In this document: piece by piece, positions 21,421 to 31,259 of the stretch
Layout: the number at the start of each line of letters is the position of its first letter
How positions within the stretch are numbered: position 1 is the first letter of the stretch
Origin: Mikania micrantha
Taxonomy: Eukaryota; Streptophyta; Magnoliopsida; Asterales; Asteraceae
Assembly (NCBI GenBank): GCA_009363875.1
Contig: CM018694.1
Location: forward strand, 33,551,415-33,615,414
Length of the DNA: 64,000 bases
Direction: 5' to 3'
Translations under genes and position numbers: made by a program
The notes under the pieces: generated by a model
What the model was told of the DNA's origin: nothing
Databases searched by the model: none
Seen by the model: the letters and a program-made list of their open reading frames with translations, nothing else

Positions 21421-23574
21421 TTAACTTATAGAAAAGTTTAGTTTAACTCGTTTATTCACTTAATATATAAGTAAATAAGCTTAGTAAAACCTGCATAAAA
21501 TCTTCCTAAACATGGTTTAGGATAACATTTATATATATGAAACATATAAATTTAAAAGCATTTAAAGTAAACAATTTAAGTAAACAGTCTACGCATGCTT
21601 CTCAGCCCCGCGTTTTAAAACAAAAATGTTAGAAAAGGGGCAATGAACTCACCTGTGCTGCTATGTAATTTGATCTAACACAAAATGCGCGCTCCTGTAT
21701 GTAAGCTAAGTTTCTTCGGTTCCTGAGTTATTTTATAAGAATTCGAATATAATAAGTACGCGTAGTAGTCGTTGTGCCTAAGACCTTGAGTCTTGTTGTG
21801 TGTGCAACTAAGTGTCTTAGTACTAAGTGTATCTAAGATCTACTCTATCTTAATTACCCTTCTTATGATCCCAATTCCCATGATTAGTTACTAACTTACC
21901 TTTAAATTTTTAGAAAATTTCGGCAGAGTTTCCTTTGTTTTTAGAGCAAATCCAGACAATTATATTGTCTATTTTATAACAAGTTCCCAATCAATCAATT
22001 CAAGTAAGTAATTTAAATCAAACAAGTCTTTAAACCTAACATTACAATACTTTTATAATCAAGTAAACTTAAAGGAATCAATGCCATTTATGATTTCAAA
22101 TTAAACAAGATTTTAGAAAAATGATTAAATTTCATTACTCGTTTAACATGTGATGGACTTAATCAAGTCCCATTGGGCCCATTTAAGCCCAATTGACAAT
22201 ACTTGACTTCTAATTGATTTACCAACTTCTTTTTAATGAAATCTCATTACTTGAAGTCTATAATGTTAGACATGTGATGAACTCAATTACATCCCATGCA
22301 AAATTCCAAGTTGTTTATTTCATGCATAGCCTACGTGAATTCCCATGCATTCACATAGTGTATTACATGCATGCATGTCCATTATGGGCTTGATTTCTCA
22401 TGATACTTAGGTTTTTAAGACCAACTAACATTCCCTAGATCTTTTACACTTGTTCTATTGTTCTTAGATCTCCATGCATCATGATAATCTAGGTTTTATA
22501 ACATTTTGGTCCGAATACCCCTACATGGCAGCGAACCTTGTTGGGTTAGTGACCAAAGGTTCGGCTAACACTTTGAATTCAACGAACCTTTAGGGTTCGG
22601 TTCATAGTTCGGCTAAGTAGGGTTCGGCCTTAACAGAAAGGTTCGTCGGCTCATAGTTCGTCACCCTAAGGTTCGATTAGCATGTGAAGGTTCGCCACGC
22701 ATGCAGGTTCGGCTTCTAGGTTCGTGATTGAGGGTTCGCCATGCAAAGTTCGTGAGTTCTAGATTCGCCCCATGTAAGGTTCGGCCCATGAACCAGTCCG
22801 GCGAACCTTGAGAGGTTCGGCACCCAAAGGTTCGGTTCAGGATGGCACAGGGTTCGTCTGCAGGTCGCAGGGTTCGTTGCAGGAAGAAGGGTTCGGTGCA
22901 GGTTCGTGGTTCAGGAGCTACAGGGTTCGGCTCATCATGAGAAGGTTCGGCCGATCACCAAGCCTGCACGAACCTGTTTCTTCATCATCCTCTTCGATCT
23001 AATCTGTTACAATCATGTTTCTAGCAATACCTAAACATATCTACCCCTTCGTCTAAGTGTGTTATGTGTTTAGTGTCGGTCAATATAACAAGATCACAAG
23101 AACTTGAGTAAACCCTATAAAACCGCAAATGAAATGGTTATTTACCTCTAAATCGACGGATGATTGCGTGAAATGCAGGTACTTTCTTGATCTACTTGAT
23201 GAGGGGGTCGTCTTGACACCTAGCTTGCTTGGATCCACCAAGAAATGAGCTTGAATTTGTAGAAAGAAGTGGGTTTTCTTGAGAGAAATCTAGAGAGAGA
23301 GTGAGAGAACGAAATTGTAGAGAGAGAAAGGATTAGAAGATGGTGGTTGTGGCATTTAATAGTCTCATTAAATGTGGAAAAATACCCGGTCGTTTGGTCT
23401 CGTTCGGTTTCGCGTAAAATGCCGATTCGCGTAGGTTTCGCGACGAAACGACACAATTATAAATTTAGAAATCATTTAATTATTCTAGGTTGTGATTCCT
23501 AATAAATTAACTAATATCTTTCCATTTTAGTAAATTTTAAAATATTAATTAACTGTTTAAATCGAAATGTACGG

Positions 23575-23712
23575 TCGTCGCGCGTATTCGTTCGGATCGT
23601 CACCCGCGCGAACACGACGATAACTATACTTTTCAATCTTGTTTTCTAATTATAGAATATCATTCAGAACGTTAAACTTTCAGATATATTCGTACAGATC
23701 GTCACCTATACA
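23575..23712 (-). other. Two GTGACGAT-loop hairpins in E1 3' LTR
   Basis: Plus-strand ATCGTCAC loops at about 23596 and 23698. The first is flanked by CGTCG ... CGACG and CGCG ... CGCG partial arms. The second has weak arms GTACAG/CTATAC. Repeated in the 5' LTR at 46077-46215. Confidence 0.55.
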
Positions 23713-24034
23713 AACAACCCGTCCATTTAGCATTCACATAACGATATTCGTGTGTTTTGTTCTGTAAATCCTCACATACGTTTATACATAATAAATCCTA
23801 AACAAATAATCACATGATGATTCTGTATTGCCAGATAATTATCCGGCTCAAGAACCATTGTTCTGAACTGTGTTTCTGTTAAATGTGTCTGAAACTGTTC
23901 TATGACAACTCACCATGATAATGATAATGCTATGAATATGAAAATTACTGAAATGTGTATGTTTCATACCTGTTTTACTGTTCCTGTACTGTAGAGATCA
24001 CTATTCCGGTGGCGGTTCCGGCACTGATGTTACA

Positions 24035-24070
24035 GTCTCCCCTTGTTAGAGAAATTTCGTCCCGAAATTT
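24035..24070 (-). other. E1 polypurine tract and pre-PPT palindrome
   Basis: The sense strand reads AGGGGAGAC directly before the 3' LTR. About 9-17 bp upstream is the perfect palindrome AAATTTCGTCCCGAAATTT (24052-24070), which touches the pol stop codon. Confidence 0.8.
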
Positions 24071-27000
24071 AAGAGCTGTTATCCGGTACGGCTTCCTCTT
24101 CAAACAGTTGGGGATACTTCAACTTCATGTGATCTTCACGTTCCCAAGTGAATTCGGGCCCGCGTCTTGAATTCCATCGAACCTTTACAATAGGAATACG
24201 GCTTCGCCTCAGTTGTTTAACCTTGCGATCCATAATCTCTAAAGGTTCTTCAATGAAATGTAACTGTTCATCGACTTGAATCTCTCCGATTGGAATGACG
24301 AGAGACTCGTCAGCAAGGCATTTCTTTAAGTTTGAGATGTGAAACACATCATGCACACCACTGAGTTCACCTGGTAATCTCAGTCGATAAGCTACAGGAC
24401 CTATACGTTCGATGATTTCGAACGGTCCCACGTATCGTGGTGCTAATTTGCCTTTCTTTCCAAAGCGTACAACGCCTTTCCATGGGGATACCTTCAACAT
24501 TACACGATCTCCCACTTGGAATTCCAACGGCTTGCGCCGTTTGTCGGCGTAGCTCTTTTGTCTGCTCCTTGTTGCTTGTAGTCTTCTTTGAATCTGAGCT
24601 ATTTTGTCAGTGGTTTCTTGTATTAGTTCTGGCCCCGTTATTCGATTGTCTCCAATTTCAGTCCAACAAATCGGTGATCGACATTTCCGGCCATAAAGAG
24701 CCTCGAATGGTGCACATCCGATACTGCTGTGGTAACTGTTATTGTAGGAGAATTCAATCAGTGGCAAATGGGAATCCCAATTCCCACCGAAGTCTAGAAC
24801 ACAGGTTCTCAACATGTCCTCTAGGGTTTGGATAGTACGTTCGCTTTGGCCATCCGTTTGTGGGTGGTAAGCTGTACTCAGATTCAACTGTGTCCCTAAA
24901 GATTTCTGTAATGATTGCCAGAACCTTGATGTAAATCTGCTATCTCGATCAGAAATAATAGACAATGGCACACCGTGGCGTACCACTATCTCGTTGATGT
25001 ATAATTTTGCCAGTTTATCCATGGTGAAGTTCTCACGCATGGGCAAGAAATGAGCAGATTTGGTTAAACGATCAATGATTACCCAAATTGTATCATGACC
25101 GCTGGAAGTGCGGGGTAGCTTGATAATGAAATCCATAGCTATTTGTTCCCACTTCCAGAGCGGAATCTCAGGCTGTTCCAGTAGACCAGACGGTCTCTGG
25201 TGTTCCGCCTTTACTTTCGCACACGTAAGACACTGTCCGACATACTCGGCTATGTCTTTCTTCATTCCCGGCCACCAATAAAATCCACGCAAGTCTTGGT
25301 ACATCTTATCAGCGCCTGGATGAACAGAGTATTTAGTCTTGTGTGCTTCATCGAAGATAAGTTTTCTCAATTCATCTACCGCAGGGATCCATATACGTTC
25401 CTTGTAGTAGATCATTCCATCGGACTTTGTGTCAAACTGTTTCTCTGCTCCGCAATCAAGTTCCCTCTTCAGATTATCTCGGTCAAGTGCTTCTTGCTGT
25501 GCTTGAACAATCTTGTCACTTAAACTGGTCTGCACAGTTATCCCCATTGCTCTAACACGTAGGGGTTTGACCCGTTCCTTCCGGCTTAAGGCGTCAGCTA
25601 CAACGTTCGCCTTTCCCGGATGGTACTTGATCACACAGTCGTAATCATTCAGAAGTTCAACCCAACGGCGCTGTCGCATGTTGAGCTCCTTCTGATCAAA
25701 GATGTGCTGCAGACTTTTGTGATCAGTGAATATGGTACACTTGGTGCCATATAAGTAATGTCTCCAAATCTTCAGTGCGAAGATTACAGCTCCCAGTTCA
25801 AGATCATGAGTAGTGTAGTTCTTCTCATGAATCTTTAACTGTCTTGATGCATAGGCTATGACTTTGTCCCGTTGCATTAACACACAACCGAGTCCCTGAT
25901 GGGAAGCATCGCAGTACACAACAAAGTCATCACAGCCCTCTGGGAGAGATAGAATTGGAGCATCACATAATTTATGTTTCAAGGTCTGAAAAGCATCCTC
26001 TTGTTTCTGTTCCCAGACAAACGGTTCACTTTTCTGAGTTAGTTTAGTGAGAGGCAAAGCTATCTTAGAAAAGTTTGAGATAAACCTTCTGTAATAACCC
26101 GCCAATCCCAGAAAAGACCGTATCTCCGTCGGTGTCTTCGGAGTGTCCCAATTCTTTATCGCTTCAATCTTGGCAGGGTCTACATGAATTCCCTCGCTGT
26201 TGACCACATGGCCCAGAAATTGAACTTCTTTTAGCCAAAACTCACATTTAGAGAATTTGGCATAGAGTTTCTCTTCTTTCAACAGCTCCAAGATCTTTCT
26301 AAGGTGTTGTTCATGTTCTGTTTTGGTCTTGGAATAAATCAGTATGTCATCAATGAAAACAATGACAAACTGATCCAAGTACGGCTTGCACACTCGGTTC
26401 ATGAGGTCCATGAAAACCGCTGGTGCATTTGTCAATCCGAAGGGCATCACCATAAATTCGTAATGCCCGTATCTGGTTCGGAAGGCCGTCTTCGGTATGT
26501 CTTCATCTTGAACTCTCAACTGATGATATCCAGACCGCAAGTCAATCTTAGAGAAGTATTGAGCTCCTTGCAGTTGGTCAAACAAATCATCAATCCTCGG
26601 TAATGGATACCGATTCTTGATGGTTAATTTGTTCAGCTCACGGTAGTCTATACACATTCTGAACGATCCGTCTTTCTTCTTCACGAACAAGACCGGAGCT
26701 CCCCAAGGTGAGTAGCTCGGTCTGATGAAACCCTTGTCAAGTAACTCCTGTAACTGATTAGACAATTCCTGCATCTCTGAAGGTGCTAACCTGTAAGGAG
26801 ATTTAGCAACAGGAGTTGCTCCAGGAATTAAGTCAATACGAAATTCTACCGGTCGCGCAGGTGGCAAACCAGGTAGGTCTTCGGGGAATACTTCAGGATA
26901 TTCTTTCACTACTGGTACATCTTGAATCTTTTTCTTGTCTTTCTCTTTTTCCAACACATGAGCCAGGAATGCTATGCACCGCTTCTGTAGACACTTACGC

Positions 27001-27569
27001 GCCTTTATGCAAGAAATGATTTTGACACTTCGCTTTGCTTGATCCCCTTTAACTTCCAATACACGATCACTCGGCAATGGAATTCGAAGCAGCTTCTCAG
27101 AACAGATAACTTCCACTCGGTTAGAGGAAAGCCAATCCATTCCAACAATGATGTCAAAACTACCCAATTCCATCGGTATCAAATCGATGGCAAATGTATG
27201 ACCACTAAGTGTCAATGGGCAATTTCTATAAACTGTGCTAACTGTAATCTGTTTCCCGTTAGCTACTTCTATAATGTAAGGGGAGTCTAACTGTTCCTCT
27301 ATGGAATCTAGTTGGCACGCAAAGTCGGTAGAGATAAAACTCTGATCTGCACCAGTATCAAATAAGACAGATGCATAAAAGTCATGTAAGAGAAACGTAC
27401 CAGTGACCACATTTGGGTCCTGGCGTGCAGCTGGTGCTCCGATAGCAAAGGCTCGTCCACGGGGTGCTTGAACTGCTGGTTGAGCCTTCTTTGGGCAGTT
27501 CTTCGCAAAGTGGCCTTGTTCGCCACAGTTATAGCATCCACCATGGTTCTGATTAGCTGGTGGAGGAAG
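24069..27569 (-). CDS. E1 gag-pol, C-terminal part (zinc knuckle to chromodomain)
   Basis: An open frame of 1113 codons from 27410; the same frame extends up to the E2 junction at 27569 and encodes the zinc knuckle CYNCGEQGHFAKNC. Domains after the knuckle: protease (SVLFDTGADQSF), RT (SKIDLRSGYHQLRV; FIDDILIYSKTK), RNase H (VVYCDASHQGLGCVL; FTDHKSLQHIF), integrase HHCC (TCAKVKAEHQRPSGLL) with DDE core (MDFIIKLPR; SIISDRDSRFTS; GQSERTIQTLED), and a chromodomain-like tail (MDRKVKQLRRSRIPIVKVRW). Catalytic residues look intact. The encoded enzymes would copy and insert the element. It is split from the gag N-terminal part at 41013-42206 by E2. Confidence 0.92.
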   Translation of the reverse strand, partial: LPPPANQNHGGCYNCGEQGHFAKNCPKKAQPAVQAPRGRAFAIGAPAARQDPNVVTGTFLLHDFYASVLFDTGADQSFISTDFACQLDSIEEQLDSPYIIEVANGKQITVSTVYRNCPLTLSGHTFAIDLIPMELGSFDIIVGMDWLSSNRVEVICSEKLLRIPLPSDRVLEVKGDQAKRSVKIISCIKARKCLQKRCIAFLAHVLEKEKDKKKIQDVPVVKEYPEVFPEDLPGLPPARPVEFRIDLIPGATPVAKSPYRLAPSEMQELSNQLQELLDKGFIRPSYSPWGAPVLFVKKKDGSFRMCIDYRELNKLTIKNRYPLPRIDDLFDQLQGAQYFSKIDLRSGYHQLRVQDEDIPKTAFRTRYGHYEFMVMPFGLTNAPAVFMDLMNRVCKPYLDQFVIVFIDDILIYSKTKTEHEQHLRKILELLKEEKLYAKFSKCEFWLKEVQFLGHVVNSEGIHVDPAKIEAIKNWDTPKTPTEIRSFLGLAGYYRRFISNFSKIALPLTKLTQKSEPFVWEQKQEDAFQTLKHKLCDAPILSLPEGCDDFVVYCDASHQGLGCVLMQRDKVIAYASRQLKIHEKNYTTHDLELGAVIFALKIWRHYLYGTKCTIFTDHKSLQHIFDQKELNMRQRRWVELLNDYDCVIKYHPGKANVVADALSRKERVKPLRVRAMGITVQTSLSDKIVQAQQEALDRDNLKRELDCGAEKQFDTKSDGMIYYKERIWIPAVDELRKLIFDEAHKTKYSVHPGADKMYQDLRGFYWWPGMKKDIAEYVGQCLTCAKVKAEHQRPSGLLEQPEIPLWKWEQIAMDFIIKLPRTSSGHDTIWVIIDRLTKSAHFLPMRENFTMDKLAKLYINEIVVRHGVPLSIISDRDSRFTSRFWQSLQKSLGTQLNLSTAYHPQTDGQSERTIQTLEDMLRTCVLDFGGNWDSHLPLIEFSYNNSYHSSIGCAPFEALYGRKCRSPICWTEIGDNRITGPELIQETTDKIAQIQRRLQATRSRQKSYADKRRKPLEFQVGDRVMLKVSPWKGVVRFGKKGKLAPRYVGPFEIIERIGPVAYRLRLPGELSGVHDVFHISNLKKCLADESLVIPIGEIQVDEQLHFIEEPLEIMDRKVKQLRRSRIPIVKVRWNSRRGPEFTWEREDHMKLKYPQLFEEEAVPDNSS
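27565..27569. repeat. Target-site duplication of E2, left
   Basis: GGAAG before the E2 LTR; repeated at 41008-41012. Removing E2 and one copy restores an uninterrupted reading frame in E1 gag. Confidence 0.93.
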
Positions 27570-28289
27570 TGTAACACCCCGACCGACGGCGGAATCATCG
27601 GGATGCCACGAGGGATGTGTAGATTGTTCACAAGCTCATGGGCATCTAAATCATGTCATCATATATCATTTAATCAACCACAATAATTACACAAAAATCA
27701 TGTTCATCATGAATCAAATACATCAAATACACAAAAGATTTAGTTAAACTAACTAAACTCTAATCTCCAGAAATTTAGTTAATTAACTAAGTCCAAGAAT
27801 CCTATATGATGATGATGTCCAAAATAGAAGAGATCATCCTCTTCATCCTACTTGTCTCCATCACCTGAAACATGTAAGAAATCAAGTGTCAACTACAAAA
27901 GTAGTTGGTGAGTAATCATAAGTTTTTATATTAAAAAAAATGTTTTAGTAAAAATGAGTTTGAAAGTTTATGCTTAAAATGGTTTTATAAAAATGCTTTG
28001 TTTAAAACGGGTATAAAACTTATGATCTTCTTGAGAATATCCATATGAATACCTGTATGAGATAATCCAACTCACATCCATCAATTCCATAGTCAAACAC
28101 ATACACAATCACATAACCACATCACCAAATCATTCATAACCAATCACAAATAATCATAATCAAATATAAGCAATCAATCCACAACAAATCAACCAAACTC
28201 AATCAATCATATTCTCAATCAATGTTCGTGACTATACATGATTCCTTATGTATTTAACATAAGTTAGATACATGAATCATGGAGTGGTC

Positions 28290-28450
28290 GCTAACCACGT
28301 GACAATACATGAAGTCAAAGCAATTAACCGAAGTCAAGAGCAATACTTCACGGATGTGGAAACCCTCCACGTGACAATACATGAAGTCAAAACAATTAAC
28401 CGAAGTTAAGAGTAATGATTCACGGATGTGGAAATCATCCACGTGACAAT
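28290..28450. repeat. 72-bp tandem repeat with G-boxes in E2 LTR
   Basis: Three CCACGTGACAATACATG starts (28297, 28369, 28439) at roughly 72-bp intervals, each followed by related sequence. CACGTG is the G-box core bound by bZIP/bHLH factors. Repeated at about 38082-38235 in the 5' LTR. Confidence 0.75.
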
Positions 28451-29299
28451 ACATGTAATCTTTGTTATTGACCTAAGTCAATAACAATGTTTACACGGAT
28501 ATAAAAGAATAATAGATAACCCAATAATAATAATAATTTCAAATGTGAATATCATATTGATAAACAGGTATTAACCTTGTGTTATCAAATAATATTTAAA
28601 CCGGTATACATGTTTCACCTCCGAGTTTTAAAACTAAAACAGTTTAAAGAAAGGGAGGTTATGAGAACTCACCTGTAGTCCTTAGATTATGTATTCCCGT
28701 ATTATGCGCGCTCGTGTATGTAAACTCGAGGTCAACTCAACTATCTGTAATTCAATACGTGTTCGCGTTCATAAGTATAAGTGGTTTATTTGTCATTGAG
28801 TGTCTATAGGTGTTTATTTCTTAACTGGATAACTATAAGTGGTTATTTTAATTTCACTAAGTGCTTCACTTACTTAGTTTATCTTAACTAAGTTAAGTAA
28901 AACAATTAGGAACTTTATAATCAACCTTTATAAAATTTAATCTAACTTGTTAGTGTTATCTTATTTGATAACAATACTAGGTTATGAGATCTTAGGTATA
29001 TTTTTCATAGATATTTATGTTTAAGATATTAGCCCTAGATATACTCATATCAATATATTTATCATCTCTTGCATGTGTAGTCTAGATGAAAATCCTCTTT
29101 TAAGTCATTGTCATCCCGTTTATGTTCGTGAATTTACATCCAAGTTATGTCCATAAAATATTCTCATTATATAAATTCTCATATTGATTGATGAAAGGTG
29201 GCAATTTAATTATCCTTGTGCATGCATGGTTATTTATCTATGTATGTATACATATGTTGTTGATCCCACTTGCCCTTAAACCATCCGTTTAACATTTTT

Positions 29300-29760
29300 G
29301 AGTTCGGTTACCATTAGGGGCAGCGAACCTCTTTAGATTATGGCCTAAGGTTCGTGACCCATGCATGCTTAGGGTTCGGCCAGAAGGTGGACCAGCATGG
29401 AAGGGTTCGCTGGTCCTCTTTGGTTCGGCACATAGCAGGCTCGCGAGGAGGGTTCGGCCACAACAAAAGAGGTAGGGTTCGTTGGCCAAAACAATTACCG
29501 AGGGTTCGTGAGTGATGCAGCTAGGGTTCGTGGTCGAAGAGGAAGGCTCGTGGCTGCATAGGGTTCGCTGGTGGCGGCCTATAGTTCGGCAGATGCAACA
29601 GCAGGGTTCGTTTCAGGCTGTGAGAGGGAGGGTTCGGCTGAAACTTCGCCACCCTAGTTCCCGCCCACAGGGTTCGTGAGGCCTTTAGGGTTCGTCCCCC
29701 ACCTGCTGTGTTCGCCGGAGCACTGCTCATCCTCATCCTAGCCGCATTTTAGTGGTCTAC
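29300..29760 (-). repeat. GGTTCG-rich tract in E2 3' LTR
   Basis: Many irregularly spaced GGTTCG units (sense CGAACC), often AGGGTTCG. The same kind of tract is at 1-350, 22510-22990, 39085-39545, 45010-45490 and, in sense, 49690-50060. Spacing is irregular, so it is not a simple satellite. Confidence 0.75.
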
Positions 29761-30520
29761 GGTCCTCCCTAGTTTACCTCGACTCAACAACAACTCGGTT
29801 AAGACATTTCAACCAAAGATTATCATACTACATGATGGCTAACTCAATTAGGGTTTTCAAACCACAGACCGAAAAGAAAAACCGGGTTTCTTACCTTTAA
29901 ATCGTGTTCAACAGCTGGTTTCTTGGTATCCTCTTGTTCCTCTCGATCACGCGGTCGTGTAGGCTCCGAGATCTCGCAAATCCGTCGAGTAACGAACGCG
30001 GTAGGCTAGAGAGAAGATGGAGAATGTGTGTGTGTGTTTTCTAGAGAGAGAAAGGGAGTTGTGAAAATGAAGACAAATGGTGGAGTCTTCCACCATTTAA
30101 ATCAATCTCGTTTCCTCTCGTCTGGTCTCGTCTTTATCGCGATAATAAAAATATAGTTCGGTTTTGCTCGTTAAACGTATTTAAACATAAATTGTTTAAA
30201 TAATATGATTTTATTGATTTACTTGATTTATTTATACAATTCTTGTCTAGTAGAGTGATCTAGTTAATACGCGAGATGTAATAATATATTTAATGATTAA
30301 ATTATTTTAAATAAATTAATTTTCTTTAATTAAATATGTTTTAAATAAATTACATCATAATTCGCTTTCGTTACAATATTTTTAAATAATTATTTGATAA
30401 ATTAAATCATTTCGATTTAATTTAGGTTGTGATTCCTAATAAATATTTTTAGTTTTAATTTATTAAATTAATATCGTTCGATATTATTTAATTTATCTCG
30501 TCGAAACGCGTTACTCGCGT

Positions 30521-30679
30521 ACGTATTCGTAAAGATCGTCACCTTTCCGAATACAACGTTCATATCGTATTTCGATTCGATTGACGATTTATGGAATATT
30601 GTTTCAGAATATTATTCTTAATAATTATATTCGTGTGAATCGTCACTCACGCGAATACATTATTAAGTTAATATTTCTG
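30521..30679 (-). promoter_or_regulatory. GTGACGAT-loop hairpins in E2 3' LTR
   Basis: The hairpin at 30521-30559 has arms ACGTATTCGTAAAG and CTTTCCGAAT plus ATACAACGT. The one at 30605-30679 is long, with about 30 bp of near-perfect arm, including TATTCGTGTGA/TCACGCGAATA. Both have the plus-strand loop ATCGTCAC. They lie about 420-580 bp upstream of the TATA-like site in sense. Repeated at 40305-40463. Confidence 0.75.
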
Positions 30680-30814
30680 AATCAACATTCGCGTCTAAAT
30701 AATGATCGTAACCTCACTTCGCGTAATTAATTTCCGTTATTTATTAACTTCAATATTATCATTCCCAAACCAAAAACCCACTAAACCCTAGTCACTGACA
30801 CATCCATGATAGAC

Positions 30815-30889
30815 CGAAATATGCATATATATAGGGCATATGTAAGGGTCAGTCGCAACTGCCCTAGCCACCGTCCCACCGCTATTTCG
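30815..30889 (-). other. Covarying module in E2 3' LTR
   Basis: Closed by CGAAATATGC and GCTATTTCG (one bulge); core TATATAGGGCATATG ... CACCGTCCCACC; inner stem CAGT/ACTG. Repeated at 40599-40673. Confidence 0.75.
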
Positions 30890-31223
30890 ATAAACCATGA
30901 CCATGGGTCCTTAACTACGTTTAGTAACCAGACTCAACCAACTCCTCATTCCATCTCAATCCATTCTCAGTCCAATAATCCCTCATTATCAGTGATAAGT
31001 AACCGCGATAAACACTGCGGGTCTGTTTAGTCGAATTACAACTAAACTTTCCGTGGTTTACGCGTACAATAAATTATAATCATGTATACCAGTAACAGTG
31101 ATAATATCAGTAATATCAATCAATAATTTCATAATCATTCGAAATAAATAAATCTCCAGTCGTAACAGTACAATCGTACGGATGTACGGACGTACGGACA
31201 ACTGAAAGTACTGTGATGTTACA

Positions 31224-31259
31224 GTCTCCCCTAGTTAAAGGAATTTCGTCCCGAAATTC
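31224..31259 (-). other. E2 polypurine tract and pre-PPT palindrome
   Basis: Sense AGGGGAGAC touches the LTR. The palindrome GAATTTCGTCCCGAAATTC (31241-31259) overlaps the pol stop codon. Confidence 0.8.

Larger units (their letters stand above)
19858..24034 (-). mobile_element. E1 3' LTR
   Basis: 4177 bp from plus-strand TGTCACACCCCGAGCCGG to GATGTTACA. In sense order it holds GTGACGAT-type hairpins (23575-23712), a weak TATA-like TATTAAAT (about 23353-23362), a CT-rich stretch, a GGTTCG-rich tract (about 22510-22990), a 45-bp tandem repeat (21257-21420) and two covarying modules (20350-20655). The 152-codon ORF at 20307-20765 overlaps the modules and is not a gene. Confidence 0.92.
27570..31223 (-). 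mobile_element. E2 3' LTR
   Basis: 3654 bp from plus-strand TGTAACACCCCGACCGACGG to GATGTTACA. In sense order: a covarying module (30815-30889), two GTGACGAT hairpins (30521-30679), a TATA-like TTTAAAT (30096-30102) beside a perfect ATGGTGGA/TCCACCAT hairpin, a CT-rich stretch, the GGTTCG tract (29300-29760), and a G-box-containing tandem repeat (28290-28450). Short ORFs in it are repeated in the other LTR and look incidental. Confidence 0.93.
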
